A stretch of 64,000 nucleotides of DNA, from assembly GCF_010550245.1 (NCBI RefSeq), contig NZ_JAAGLU010000012.1, positions 124,001 to 188,000 on the forward strand. Direction: 5' to 3'. This document shows positions 1-13,543 of this stretch, one piece after another. This DNA is from Streptomyces sp. SID12501 (lineage in GTDB: Bacteria; Actinomycetota; Actinomycetes; Streptomycetales; Streptomycetaceae). Numbering within the stretch: position 1 is the first letter of the stretch; each line of letters starts with the position of its first letter. A program made the position numbers and the translations under genes. Under the pieces are notes generated by a model. The model worked only from the letters and a program-made list of their open reading frames with translations. It was not told the origin of the DNA and made no database searches.

Positions 1-525
1 GTCGTGGTGCGTGCCGGCCAGCAGCCGCCCGCGGTCGGAGGCGTCCAGCGCGGGGGAGGGGAGCAGAACGGTCTCCTGCGGAGCGACCTCGACCACCGGT
101 CGCGGGGCGGACTTCTCCGCCACGGGTACGGGCACAGGTACGGGCTCCGTGACCGGCTCCGGCACCGGCTCCGGTAGGGGCGACGACTCCGTGACCGTCG
201 ACTGCCCCGGCGCGGGCACGGGCTCCGGCTCCGTCGACTGCTCCGGCACGGGCACCGGCTTTGTCACCGGCACGGGCACCGGCTCAGGCGTCGTGTCCGG
301 CTTGATCTCCACCTTCTCCGCCACCTTCTCCGCAGCCTCCGCCGCCTTCGCCTTCGCCTCCACCGTCTCTTCCACCTTCTTCTCCAACCCCTTCGTTCCC
401 TTCTTCGCCCCCTCCTTCGCTGCTTCCCGCGCCGCCTTCTTCGCCGCCTTCTTCCCAGGGTCCTTCTTCGCGGACGTCTTCTTCTTCGGGTGCTTCGAGC
501 CGCTGGACGGGGAGTGCGGGGTCAC
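1..525 (-). CDS. glgB: 1,4-alpha-glucan branching enzyme, N-terminal part (gene runs off the window)
   Basis: Only the first 175 codons are visible. GlgB transfers short alpha-1,4 chains to make alpha-1,6 branches in glycogen. The start is a GTG at 525 with GAAAGG nine bases upstream, 62 bases after the maltokinase stop. The visible part is mostly a disordered extension: a Lys/Ala-rich, coiled-coil-like stretch (about residues 15-75, many AKK/EAKAKAAE units), then a Pro/Glu/Val-rich stretch (about 75-140). The last residues (GRLLAGTHHD) match the start of the usual GlgB N-terminal domain, so the assignment rests on that plus position next to mak-treS-glgE. The ~150-residue extension is longer than in most GlgB proteins. 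The identity of the enzyme core cannot be checked here. Confidence 0.85.
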   Translation of the reverse strand, partial: MTPHSPSSGSKHPKKKTSAKKDPGKKAAKKAAREAAKEGAKKGTKGLEKKVEETVEAKAKAAEAAEKVAEKVEIKPDTTPEPVPVPVTKPVPVPEQSTEPEPVPAPGQSTVTESSPLPEPVPEPVTEPVPVPVPVAEKSAPRPVVEVAPQETVLLPSPALDASDRGRLLAGTHHD

Positions 526-587
526 GGGCGGGGGCCTTTCGGAGGTGAGGTAGGGCGAGTGGCGGTGGAGCGGGGTGACGCGGGAGG

Positions 588-2027
588 TCAGCCGGGTGCG
601 GCCAGGCGCTGTACCGCCGACATGGGTACCGGAAGCCAGTCCGGGCGGTGCCGTGCCTCGTACACCACTTCGTACACCGCCTTGTCCGTCTCGTACGCCC
701 GCAGCAGTACGGGATCGGTACGCGGGTCCCGGCCGGCGGTCTCCGCGTATCCGGCGCAGTACGCGGCCCGGCACAGTGCCGCCCAGCCGGGCGGCCGGGG
801 GTGGAGCGAGTGGGCCGCGTAGTCGAAGGAGCGGAGCATGCCCGCGATGTCCCGGGCCGGCGGCTGCGGCAGCCGCCGTTCCGCGAGCGGCTTGGACGGC
901 TCGCCCTCGAAGTCGATCAGCGACCACTCCCCGGACGGCGAACGCAGGCACTGCCCGAGGTGCAGATCGCCGTGGATGCGCTGGGCCGTCCAGGTCCGGC
1001 CCTCGGCGGCGAGGTCGGCCAGTGCCTCGTACGCCGAGCGCAGGCCGGACGCGTACGGGTGGAGGGCCGGTACGGTCTGGACCGCCGCGTCGAGGCGGTC
1101 GATCATGCCGTCGACCAGCGGGCGCAGCTGCGCGTGGCCCAGCGTCACGGTGGGCAGGGCGCGGGCGAGCGCCAGGTGCACCTCGGCGGTGGCCCGCCCG
1201 AGCGCTCGCGCCTCCGCGCTGAAGTCCTCCCCCTTGGCCAGCTCGCGCAACGCCAGTTCCCAGCCGTCGGCGGCACCCCGCACGAAGGGCTGGAGGACGC
1301 CGAGTACGTAACTGTCCTCGGCGTTCAGCTCAGCGTCGGGATCGGTCGTCCCGGTCGCGTCGGTGTGTATCCACGCCACCGGGGCCGGTACCCGGGGGCA
1401 GCCCTCGCGGGCCAGCGCCAGCGGCAGTTCCAGGTCGGGGTTGACGCCCGGTACGACCCGGCGGAGCAGCTTCAGGATGAACGTATCGCCGTAGATGATC
1501 GACGAGTTGGACTGCTCCGCGGTCACCACCCGGGCCACCAGCCCCGCCGGTATCTCGCTCTCGCCGTTGTCCCCGGCCGTGCCCTTGTCGTCCCCGTCCC
1601 CGTGGCGGTCGAAGCGCAGGGCGCCGATCCGGGCCCGGGTCCGCATCGCCTCCAGCAGCACCTCGGCCGGCCGGGCGTCGTACAGGGCGTCGTACACCGT
1701 CCGTCCGGTCAGTGGGCCCCGGTCCACGTGTCCGATCAGCGCGGGCGCCAGCCGGGGGGGCAGCGCCTCGCGCGCGCCTATGAGGAGCTGGTAGCAGTCT
1801 CCGAGGCCCTGCAGCGCGGGCTGATGGGCGCGTACGAGGAGGTGGTACAGGCCGAGCTGTGTGGTGACCGGCAGTAGTTCGGTGGCCGCCACCAGGGAGA
1901 AGTCCGTGACCGGACGTCCCTTGCCGGCGAACCAGCGCTGTCTGGGCAGCCATTCGCGCAGCAGTGGTTCCAGGGACGTGAGGAGGTCGGGACTTGTCGT
2001 GGCGGAGCGGGTGATGGCTTCCGACAT
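588..2027 (-). CDS. mak: Maltokinase (Mak/Pep2)
   Basis: This enzyme phosphorylates maltose with ATP to alpha-maltose-1-phosphate, the donor used by GlgE. The 479-residue length is normal for the family. The fold is that of aminoglycoside phosphotransferases: a kinase-like N-lobe, then the catalytic loop HGDLHLGQ (352-359) and the metal-binding DFEGEP (372-377). It lies downstream of treS and upstream of glgB in the same direction. In mycobacteria and streptomycetes TreS and Mak act together, TreS supplying the maltose. A Gly/Asp-rich loop at about 142-158 (DGDDKGTAGDNG) is probably a lineage insertion. The gap from treS is 121 bases, so mak may have its own ribosome entry but probably shares the transcript. 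Confidence 0.92.
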   Translation of the reverse strand: MSEAITRSATTSPDLLTSLEPLLREWLPRQRWFAGKGRPVTDFSLVAATELLPVTTQLGLYHLLVRAHQPALQGLGDCYQLLIGAREALPPRLAPALIGHVDRGPLTGRTVYDALYDARPAEVLLEAMRTRARIGALRFDRHGDGDDKGTAGDNGESEIPAGLVARVVTAEQSNSSIIYGDTFILKLLRRVVPGVNPDLELPLALAREGCPRVPAPVAWIHTDATGTTDPDAELNAEDSYVLGVLQPFVRGAADGWELALRELAKGEDFSAEARALGRATAEVHLALARALPTVTLGHAQLRPLVDGMIDRLDAAVQTVPALHPYASGLRSAYEALADLAAEGRTWTAQRIHGDLHLGQCLRSPSGEWSLIDFEGEPSKPLAERRLPQPPARDIAGMLRSFDYAAHSLHPRPPGWAALCRAAYCAGYAETAGRDPRTDPVLLRAYETDKAVYEVVYEARHRPDWLPVPMSAVQRLAAPG

Positions 2028-2148
2028 GGCGGCGCGTCCTTTCCCCGGGGGCGGGGTGTGACTGATGCGTGCCCCGGGCGGGACGGGAGAAACCGGCCCG
2101 CCGGGGTTCGGCCCATACGACCACGTACGTGCAGGTTAAGCCAAGGTT

Positions 2149-6308
<4,160 letters not shown>

Positions 6309-6488
6309 TACCGCTCCTGTCCGCGTCAACGTGGGCGGGCGGATGGATGTGGGGAGGGGGTCCTGCGTGGTGTACCCCAGTCGTGTACCGGGGGAGCCTT
6401 CCCACCCTATTCGGGTAGGCAATCCGGCACTTTGCCAACTACTCACGCGTATGTCCGCACCCAGGATCAGCCAGGTCGGCGAACGACA

Positions 6489-6515
6489 TCGGCCCCGTCC
6501 GGTGGACGGGGCCGA
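6489..6515 (-). terminator. Perfect inverted repeat after the S8 protease gene
   Basis: Arms TCGGCCCCGTCC and GGACGGGGCCGA (12 bp, perfect) with a 3-base loop, 17 bases past the protease stop at 6532. It separates the protease from glgE, which is read in the same direction, so it probably acts as a terminator. Confidence 0.75.
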
Positions 6516-6531
6516 CAACGACATAGTGCCC

Positions 6532-7743
6532 CTAAGAGAGCGGTGTATGCAGGAGTTTGTTCGGCGAACCGGGCTTCTTGTCGGATACTTTCCCGGACGT
6601 CGCCAGAGCCGTCAGCGCCTTGGCGACTTGCGCCGGACTGGATTTCGGTTGTTCCGCCAAGTAGAGGGCCGCCGCGCCCGCCACGTGCGGCGTCGCCATC
6701 GACGTACCGGAATAGGTCACCCGGCCGGTGTCACTGGCATAGGACGCAGAGGTGATCGAGACACCCGGGGCGAACAGGTCGAGAGCCGGTCCCCAGTTCG
6801 AGAAGTCGGCCCGGGCGTCCGTCGGCCCGGTCGCGCCGACCGTGATCGCCTCCTTGACGCCGGCCGGTGAGTAGGCCTCCGCCGGCTCCCCGGCGTTCCC
6901 GGCGGCGACCGTGTACGTCACCCCGGACGCGATCGAGTTCCGTACGGCTGTGTCCAGCTGGGTGTTGTGGTGGCCGCCGAGACTCACATTGGCGACGGCG
7001 GGCTTCCTGGCGTGCTTCGTCACCCAGTCGATACCCGCGATGACCTGCGCCGTCGTGCCGCCGCCCGCGTTGTCTAGGACGCGTACGGAGACGACCCTGG
7101 CCTTCTTCGCCACGCCGAGGGCCGAGCCCGCGATCGTCGCCGCGACATGCGTGCCGTGGCCGTTCCCGTCGCCGGCCCATCTGTCGTCGCCGACGAAGTC
7201 CCAGCCGTAGCTCGCCCGCCCGCCGAAGTCCTTGTGCGAGATCCGGATACCGGTGTCGATCACGTACACCGTGACGCCCGAGCCCGCCGACTTCGGCCAG
7301 GTGTAGCTGCCGTCGAGCGGCAGGCCGGCCTGGTCGATCCGGTCCAGGCCCCAGGACGGCGGAACCTGCCGGCCGCGTTCGGAAGCGCGGTCGTACGTGA
7401 TCCGGGTGTCCTGGGCGACCGAGGCCACGCGGGAGTCCGCCGCGAGGCGCCTGGCCTGTTTCTCGTTGGCCCGAACGGCGTACCCGTTGAGGACGGTGCT
7501 GTAGGTGTGGCTTATTTTCGCCCCGTACTTCGCGGCGAGTCTCTTGCCGTCCGCCGACGGAGCCCACGTACCTCCCTTGAGTGTCACCAGGTAACTTCCG
7601 CCGACGGAGCCGGGTGCGCCGGCGCCGGCTATGCGGCCCTCCGGAGCGGCCTGCGCGGGTGCGGTGATTGAAAGCACCGAAAGCACGGTCGCCGTGGTCA
7701 GGCCCGCCGCCCAGCGCAGACGTCTGGTGCACGTCCGTTTCAT
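6532..7743 (-). CDS. Secreted subtilisin-like serine protease (S8, proteinase K type)
   Basis: A 403-residue exported endopeptidase. It has a Sec signal (basic MKRTCTRRLRW, hydrophobic core, cleavage near AQA-AP), an inhibitor-I9 type propeptide (about 45-115, with YLVTLKGG and VLNGYAV), then the S8 domain. The catalytic Asp is in VIDTGI, the His in GHGTHVA, the oxyanion Asn in AAGNAGEP and the Ser in GTSMATPHVAG. There is no C-terminal P domain or other appendage. It sits between glgE and glgP but is probably unrelated to glucan metabolism; a hairpin isolates it downstream. Likely extracellular nutrition or developmental proteolysis; no specific substrate is implied. Confidence 0.93.
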   Translation of the reverse strand: MKRTCTRRLRWAAGLTTATVLSVLSITAPAQAAPEGRIAGAGAPGSVGGSYLVTLKGGTWAPSADGKRLAAKYGAKISHTYSTVLNGYAVRANEKQARRLAADSRVASVAQDTRITYDRASERGRQVPPSWGLDRIDQAGLPLDGSYTWPKSAGSGVTVYVIDTGIRISHKDFGGRASYGWDFVGDDRWAGDGNGHGTHVAATIAGSALGVAKKARVVSVRVLDNAGGGTTAQVIAGIDWVTKHARKPAVANVSLGGHHNTQLDTAVRNSIASGVTYTVAAGNAGEPAEAYSPAGVKEAITVGATGPTDARADFSNWGPALDLFAPGVSITSASYASDTGRVTYSGTSMATPHVAGAAALYLAEQPKSSPAQVAKALTALATSGKVSDKKPGSPNKLLHTPLS

Positions 7744-7933
7744 GCCTGGAGTTCCCCCTCCTCGGCCGCCGGCACCCGGCGGCCTTCCGGGCAGCCTCTC
7801 GTGCGGGGAGAAGTGTCACAAGGTGGCCTACGGGGGTGGAATCGGCCATATCGGCAGGCGGCCCTCATCGGGGGCGCGTAATACGCGCCATGGTTCCCGC
7901 GCGCCCTCACCGATACCGTCAGGGGGATGATGA

Positions 7934-7959
7934 CGGGACGCACACGGTCGTGCGTCCCG
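7934..7959 (+). promoter_or_regulatory. Perfect 10-bp inverted repeat upstream of glgP
   Basis: CGGGACGCAC and GTGCGTCCCG flank a 6-base spacer and end 41 bases before the glgP start. There is no U-tract. Position suggests either an operator for a dimeric regulator or a hairpin in the 5' leader. Which of the two cannot be told from sequence. Confidence 0.5.
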
Positions 7960-8000
7960 GTACGTACAGGTTTGATAAGGCACGACCACCGAGGTGGAAT

Positions 8001-10649
8001 GTGAAGGCGATCCGTCGGTTCACCGTCCGTCCCGTTCTCCCGGAACCCCTCCGGCCGCTCAGCGACCTGGCCCGCAATCTGCGCTGGTCCTGGCATGCGG
8101 AGACCCGAGAGCTCTTCCAGTCCGTCGACCCCGAGCGCTGGACCGACTCGGAGTGCGACCCCGTACGGCTCCTGGGCAGCCTCTCGCCCGAGCGGCTGAC
8201 CGAACTCGCCGAGGACAGCCGTTTCCTGCGCCGCCTCACCGAGGCCGCCGACGACCTGCACGACTACGTCACCGGCACCCGCTGGTACCAGACGCAGAAC
8301 CAGGGCCAGGGTCAGGGGGGTGAACTCCCGGCCGCCGTCGCCTACTTCTCTCCCGAGTTCGGCATCATGGCCGCCCTGCCGCAGTACTCCGGCGGCCTCG
8401 GCATCCTCGCCGGGGACCATCTGAAATCGGCCAGCGACCTCGGCGTACCGCTGATCGGCGTCGGGCTCATGTACCGGCACGGCTACTTCCGCCAGTCGCT
8501 CTCCCGGGACGGCTGGCAGCAGGAGACCTATCCGGTCCTCGACCCCAACGAACTCCCCGTCGCCCTCCTCAAGGAACCCGACGGCTCAGCGGCCCAGGTC
8601 TCCCTGGCCCTGCCCGGCGGCCGGTCGCTGCGGGCCCGGATCTGGCTGGCCCAGGTGGGCCGGGTGCCTCTCCTCCTCCTCGACTCGGACGTGGAGGAGA
8701 ACGACCTCGGCGAGCGGGGCGTCACGGACCGGCTGTACGGGGGCGGCAGCGAGCACCGGCTGCTCCAGGAGATGCTGCTCGGCATAGGAGGAGTGCGCGC
8801 GGTCCGGACGTACTGTCGCCTGACCGGCCACCCCGCCCCCGAGGTGTTCCACACCAACGAGGGCCACGCGGGCTTCCTCGGTCTGGAGCGGATCGCCGAA
8901 CTCTGCGACGAGGGGCTGGACTTCGACGCGGGGCTGGAGACGGTCCGCGCCGGGACGGTCTTCACGACGCACACGCCCGTCCCGGCCGGCATCGACCGCT
9001 TCGACCGCGAACTGGTCGCCCGCCACTTCGGCCCCGACGCCGAACTCCCGCGCATCGACGTGGAACGCGTGCTGAACCTGGGAATGGAGACCTACCCGGG
9101 CGGCGAGCCGAACCTCTTCAACATGGCGGTGATGGGCCTGCGGCTGGGCCGCCAGGCCAACGGGGTCTCGCTCCTCCACGGGCAGGTGAGCCGGGAGATG
9201 TTCGCGGGGCTGTGGCCCGGCTTCGACCCGGCCGAGGTCCCGATCACCTCGGTCACCAACGGTGTGCACGCGCCCACTTGGGTCGCGCCGGAGGTGTACA
9301 GGCTCGGCGCCCGGCAGATCGGCGCGGAGCGCACCGAGGACGCCCTGACGGTCGGCGGCTCGGACCGGTGGGACGCGGTCGCGGACATCGCCGACCAGGA
9401 CATCTGGGAGCTACGACGGTCCCTGCGTGAGCAGTTGGTGGTGGAGGTACGGGAGCGGCTGCGGGCTTCCTGGCGTCAACGCGGCGCGGGTACGGCGGAG
9501 TTGGGCTGGATCGACGGGGTGCTCGACCCGGACGTCCTGACCATCGGATTCGCGCGCCGTGTCCCCTCGTACAAACGTCTGACCCTGATGCTGCGCGACC
9601 GGGACCGGTTGCTGGATCTGCTCCTTCACCCGGAACGGCCGATCCAGATCGTGATCGCCGGCAAGGCGCACCCGGCGGACGACGGCGGCAAGCGGCTGAT
9701 CCAGGAGCTGGTGCGCTTCGCGGACGACCCGCGCGTCCGCCATCGCATCGTCTTCCTCCCGGACTACGGCATGGCGATGGCGCAGAAGCTGTACCCGGGC
9801 TGCGACATCTGGCTCAACAATCCTCTGCGCCCCCTGGAGGCGTGCGGCACGAGCGGGATGAAGGCGGCGCTCAACGGCTGCCTCAACCTCTCGGTCCTGG
9901 ACGGCTGGTGGGACGAGTGGTTCCGGCCGGACTTCGGCTGGGCGATCCCCACGGCGGACGGCGTCGCGGGCACCGACCCCGACCACCGGGACGACGTGGA
10001 GGCCGCGGCCCTGTACGACCTGCTGGAGCAGCGCGTCACCCCGCGCTTCTACGAGCACGGCGAGACGGGCCTGCCCGACCGCTGGATCGAGATGGTCCGC
10101 GAGACCCTGACCCATCTGGGCCCGAAGGTCCTGGCCGGCCGTATGGTCCGCGAGTACGTGGAACGCCTGTACGCCCCCGCGGCCCGCGCCCACCGCACCA
10201 TGACCCCGGACACGGCAAGGGAGTTGGCGGCCTGGAAGTCCCGGGTCCGCTCCGCCTGGCACACGGTGACGGTCGACCACGTGGAGACCTCGGCGGCGAC
10301 CGCCCCGGCCCTGACGGCGGAACTGGGGAGCACGCTCTCGCTCCGGGTGCGGGTGGGGCTCGGTGAACTCACCCCGGACGACGTCGAGGTCCAGGCGGTC
10401 TCCGGGCGGGTCGACTCGCAGGACAGCATCACCGACGCGACGACGGTGCCCCTGAAGGCCGTCGGCGGCCCGGACCCGGAAGGGTGCTGGCTGTACGAGG
10501 GGCCGCTGTCGCTGCATCGGACAGGGCCCTACGGGTACACGGTGCGGATTCTGCCGGCGCACCGGCTGCTGGCGTCCAGCGCGGAGATGGGGCTGGTGGC
10601 GGTGCCCTCGGAGGAGCTGGGGGAGGGCGCGGGGGTTCTGATGCGGTGA
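8001..10649 (+). CDS. glgP: Alpha-glucan (glycogen) phosphorylase, GT35
   Basis: GlgP releases glucose-1-phosphate from non-reducing ends of alpha-1,4-glucan with pyridoxal phosphate. The protein is 882 residues, of the actinobacterial type with an N-terminal DUF3417 segment (LARNLRWSWH near residue 25). The core has LNGHPAPE-like GHPAPEVFHTNEGH, TTHTPVPAGIDRF and the PLP-lysine region ACGTSGMKAALNG. The start is GTG at 8001 behind GAGGTGG; the reading frame stays open far upstream, but that part has no family similarity. It is transcribed away from the protease and ends convergent with the Ser/Thr kinase. Functionally it forms the degradative arm opposite the glgE operon. Confidence 0.93.
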   Translation: MKAIRRFTVRPVLPEPLRPLSDLARNLRWSWHAETRELFQSVDPERWTDSECDPVRLLGSLSPERLTELAEDSRFLRRLTEAADDLHDYVTGTRWYQTQNQGQGQGGELPAAVAYFSPEFGIMAALPQYSGGLGILAGDHLKSASDLGVPLIGVGLMYRHGYFRQSLSRDGWQQETYPVLDPNELPVALLKEPDGSAAQVSLALPGGRSLRARIWLAQVGRVPLLLLDSDVEENDLGERGVTDRLYGGGSEHRLLQEMLLGIGGVRAVRTYCRLTGHPAPEVFHTNEGHAGFLGLERIAELCDEGLDFDAGLETVRAGTVFTTHTPVPAGIDRFDRELVARHFGPDAELPRIDVERVLNLGMETYPGGEPNLFNMAVMGLRLGRQANGVSLLHGQVSREMFAGLWPGFDPAEVPITSVTNGVHAPTWVAPEVYRLGARQIGAERTEDALTVGGSDRWDAVADIADQDIWELRRSLREQLVVEVRERLRASWRQRGAGTAELGWIDGVLDPDVLTIGFARRVPSYKRLTLMLRDRDRLLDLLLHPERPIQIVIAGKAHPADDGGKRLIQELVRFADDPRVRHRIVFLPDYGMAMAQKLYPGCDIWLNNPLRPLEACGTSGMKAALNGCLNLSVLDGWWDEWFRPDFGWAIPTADGVAGTDPDHRDDVEAAALYDLLEQRVTPRFYEHGETGLPDRWIEMVRETLTHLGPKVLAGRMVREYVERLYAPAARAHRTMTPDTARELAAWKSRVRSAWHTVTVDHVETSAATAPALTAELGSTLSLRVRVGLGELTPDDVEVQAVSGRVDSQDSITDATTVPLKAVGGPDPEGCWLYEGPLSLHRTGPYGYTVRILPAHRLLASSAEMGLVAVPSEELGEGAGVLMR

Positions 10650-10668
10650 CCCGCGGCGTCTGGCTCTG

Positions 10669-10697
10669 ACTGGTCCTGGCGATGCGTCAGGACCAGT
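10669..10697. terminator. Bidirectional hairpin between glgP and the kinase gene
   Basis: Perfect 10-bp arms ACTGGTCCTG / CAGGACCAGT with a 9-base loop, between convergent genes. The right arm overlaps the last codons of the kinase gene. Confidence 0.65.
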
Positions 10698-12672
10698 TCC
10701 ACGCCTGGTTGGAGTTGTCCGCGCAGCTCCACCCCTGCGTCGCGCGGCCCTCCTGCCCGGAGGTGGCGGCCTCCGCGTCCAGGCAGAAGCCGTCCGGGAC
10801 GCTGATCAGTGACTGGCCGACGTACTCGCCGGCGTCGCCGAGCTGCCAGTGCTGGGCGCTCAGGCCGTCGCAGGGCCGGGCGTGGATCTTCTGGCCGTTC
10901 TGGGCGGCGGTGCCCGCGTCGGCGTCCAGGCAGAGGTGGGTGCCCTGGTTGACGACGAGGAAGGTGGAGGCCGGACCGGGAACGCGGTACAGGGCCCACT
11001 TCTGGGTGGACGTGCCCTTGCAGGTCCACACCCCGACGGTCGGGCTGTTGCGGGCATCGAGGCATCTGGTGACCAGGGCGCCGTTGTTCTCGGCCACCGT
11101 CAGTGAACCGGTGCGGATCGGCCCGCGGGCCGTGGCGTACAGGGCTTCCTTGGTCTGGGCGCCGACCCTGCCGTCCACGCTGACCCCTGCTTCGGTTTGG
11201 AAGGCCTTCACCGCGGCGAGGGTCTCCTGCCCGAACCGGCCGTCCACCGTGACGTACAGGCCGTGGCCGCCGAGGAGGAGTTGCAGGGCCTCGACGCAGT
11301 CACCGCCGGTGCCCGACGCGAGCTCCGCGGCGCAGGAGGCGGACCGGAGATCCAGTGTCGCGGGGTTCTGGTCGGTCGTCGGGCTCGACTCCGGCGGGGT
11401 CGTCGCGTCGTCCGTCTTGGACGGGGTGGGCGAGGGTTCCTTGCGCGGGGTGGCGGATGCGGACGCGGCCTGGTTCCTCGTCGTGGTCGGGGTGGGCAGC
11501 AGCTCCGGGGCGGCCGACGTACCGATACCGGTTCCGGTGGCCTCGGATGTCGGGTCGTCGTCCAGTCCCCTGAGTGCCAGGGCGACGCCCCCGGCGGCCA
11601 GGACGACCGCCGCGGCGACGGCAACCGCCGTCACCCTCCTGCGATTTCCGCGCCCTGTGGGTGTGGTGGATGTGGCGGGCGTGGCGGGTTCGGCGGCCCG
11701 GGGTGGCGCTTCGGGAAGGACCCTCGGTCTGGGCCTGCTCGCGGGTGACGGCGCCGGTGACGGCACCGGCGCCGACAACTGATGCCCGATGGCGGTCCTG
11801 AACACTGTCTCCGGTAGGGGGCGCCGTTCCGGATCCTTGTCCAGGCAGGTGCGGATGAACGCGCCGAGTTCCGCGTCGGCAGCGCCCACCTGGTCGAGGA
11901 TCTCCTCGCGGGGCGGCTCGAAGGCCACCCCGAAGAGCACGTCGACGCCCGTCCCCTCACCGAACGGCGCGTGCCCCGTGACGGCGTACGTCAGGGTGGA
12001 GGCCAGCGAGAAGACGTCGGAGGCGGCGGTCACCTCGCGGCCCCTCGCCTGTTCCGGGGACATGTAGGCGGGCGTCCCGACGTTCTGGCCCGTGACGGTG
12101 ATCGCGGTGCCGTCGGGGGCCTGGACGACGCCGAAGTCGATGACGCGGGCGCCGTCGGCACCCAGGATCACGTTGGACGGCTTGAGGTCGCGATGGACGA
12201 GCCCCGCCTGCCAGATCGACTCGATCGCGCGCCCGACGTCGGCGAGCAGCCGCCAGGCCGCCGCCGGATCGATCGGCCCGCGCGCGTTGACGACGTCGGC
12301 GAGGGTGGGCCCCGGTATGTACTCGGTGGCGACCCAGACCAGGTCCTCCTCGCACCCGCTGCCCAGCAGCCGCACGATGTGCGCGCCCTGGATGCTGTCC
12401 AGCGCGCCGACCTCCCGCTCGAAACGCCTCCGGAAGAGCGGGTCCTCCGCGTACTCGGGCCGGATCACCTTCACGGCGGCCAGACCCGTCCCGCCGGTGG
12501 TGTCCCGGCCCAGATAGACCCGGCCCATGCCGCCGCTGCCGAGCAACGACTCCAACAGGTACGGGCCGGCCTGCCTCGGATCGTTCCTGCGCAGCGGGAC
12601 CACGGGAGGCGGTTCCATACCGGCCGCCGCGTAGGCCAACTCTTCGGTGCGGCTGGGGTGCTGGGGTGGCAT
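10687..12672 (-). CDS. Membrane Ser/Thr protein kinase with peptidoglycan-binding and ricin-type lectin parts
   Basis: A 661-residue one-pass membrane kinase. The cytoplasmic kinase domain (about 35-290) has GSGGMGRVY, the VAIK-type Lys in AAVKVIRPEY, HRDLKPSN, a DFG-type VIDFGVV and the APE-type MSPEQARG. A Pro/Ala linker leads to one transmembrane segment (about 345-368, VTAVAVAAAVVLAAGGVALAL), then a Ser/Thr/Pro-rich stalk. Outside are a PG_binding_1-like unit (LQLLLGGHGLYVTVDGRFG..., VDGRVG) and a C-terminal ricin-B-like region with QKWAL, QHWQL and QAWNW repeats. It may sense cell wall or sugar polymers. PASTA repeats, usual in PknB, are absent. Confidence 0.9.
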   Translation of the reverse strand: MPPQHPSRTEELAYAAAGMEPPPVVPLRRNDPRQAGPYLLESLLGSGGMGRVYLGRDTTGGTGLAAVKVIRPEYAEDPLFRRRFEREVGALDSIQGAHIVRLLGSGCEEDLVWVATEYIPGPTLADVVNARGPIDPAAAWRLLADVGRAIESIWQAGLVHRDLKPSNVILGADGARVIDFGVVQAPDGTAITVTGQNVGTPAYMSPEQARGREVTAASDVFSLASTLTYAVTGHAPFGEGTGVDVLFGVAFEPPREEILDQVGAADAELGAFIRTCLDKDPERRPLPETVFRTAIGHQLSAPVPSPAPSPASRPRPRVLPEAPPRAAEPATPATSTTPTGRGNRRRVTAVAVAAAVVLAAGGVALALRGLDDDPTSEATGTGIGTSAAPELLPTPTTTRNQAASASATPRKEPSPTPSKTDDATTPPESSPTTDQNPATLDLRSASCAAELASGTGGDCVEALQLLLGGHGLYVTVDGRFGQETLAAVKAFQTEAGVSVDGRVGAQTKEALYATARGPIRTGSLTVAENNGALVTRCLDARNSPTVGVWTCKGTSTQKWALYRVPGPASTFLVVNQGTHLCLDADAGTAAQNGQKIHARPCDGLSAQHWQLGDAGEYVGQSLISVPDGFCLDAEAATSGQEGRATQGWSCADNSNQAWNWS

Positions 12673-12861
12673 GAGGGCCCTGGTCTCTCGGGTGGCACGT
12701 GAGATCGAGAGATTAGCGCAGCACGCCTGTGCGAAACGAAGGGTTGGGCCGGTTCCGCGGGTCGGAATTCGCGCAGTCGCCCGGTCGTCTCGGCCCGTGT
12801 GAGTCCCCGTCAGTGCTCGACCAGCGCTCGGCCGGTGCCCGCCGGTCCGTGTGAGTCCGCG

Positions 12862-13374
12862 TCAGTCCTCTTCGTATCCCCCGCACAGCCGCCGCAGGAC
12901 CACCCCGCACCGCCGTGCATAAGCATGCTGGAACCCACGCGTCGCGGGCCCGCCCGCCTTGGCGTACCACTTCGCGGGGCGGCTGAACGCGCTGATCGTC
13001 AGCCACACCGTGCCGTCGCCCGTGCGGTCCACGACGAACGACTCCTCGCCGGACTCGGGGTGACCGGCCAGCGTGCCGTACGCCCAGCCGGCGCGGCGGT
13101 ATTCCTCCACCGTCCAGACCACGCGGCAGGGGGCCTTTATGACGCCGGCGAGGGTGACCGTCACGTCGACGTCCGGGGCGGCCCGTTCGGAGCTCGCGTC
13201 GATGCCCACGCCCATCGCACGGTGCATCTCCCAGGTGAGGACGGCCTCGGCGGCCCGCCGGAAGACTGCCTCGCCCTCGCCGAGGCGGGTGCGCACATGC
13301 ATGGGGCGGAAGCCGGGCGGGCAACGGAAGCCGCGGTCGCGCGTCGCGCCGACGTCCGCGTACGTGAAGGACAT
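12862..13374 (-). CDS. DUF1990 family protein
   Basis: About 170 residues, cytoplasmic, no signal peptide. It begins MSFTYADVGATRD and has the conserved DUF1990 features WEMHRAMGV near residue 50 and ISAFSRPAKWYAKAGGP near 140. An upstream in-frame ATG (13383) would add three residues. DUF1990 proteins have a SRPBCC/START-like fold and no agreed function; some are annotated YaiN-like or as isoprenylcysteine-related without good evidence. It stands alone between the kinase and the M4 protease terminator. I do not assign a role. Confidence 0.8.
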   Translation of the reverse strand: MSFTYADVGATRDRGFRCPPGFRPMHVRTRLGEGEAVFRRAAEAVLTWEMHRAMGVGIDASSERAAPDVDVTVTLAGVIKAPCRVVWTVEEYRRAGWAYGTLAGHPESGEESFVVDRTGDGTVWLTISAFSRPAKWYAKAGGPATRGFQHAYARRCGVVLRRLCGGYEED

Positions 13375-13441
13375 GGGGCCCAAGGGTAGGGCGGGGGGTG
13401 CGGGTGGCCGTGCGGCGGGGTGCGGGATTCGGACACACGTA

Positions 13442-13490
13442 CGGCGGGGCGGTACCCGGAAATGCCTTCGCTCCGGGTACCGCCCCGCCG
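13442..13490 (-). terminator. Strong terminator of the first M4 metalloprotease gene
   Basis: A perfect 19-bp stem: CGGCGGGGCGGTACCCGGA pairs with its exact complement across an 11-base loop (aatgccttcgc). It starts 53 bases past the protease stop. Confidence 0.85.
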
Positions 13491-13543
13491 GTCACCTGCT
13501 CACCTGCCGCTCATACCGAGCGGCGTGTGTCACGCGCCACTTG

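Noticed and set aside
11..553. Gly/Thr-rich repeat protein on the plus strand at the left end
   Set aside because: It is the antisense of the low-complexity head of glgB.
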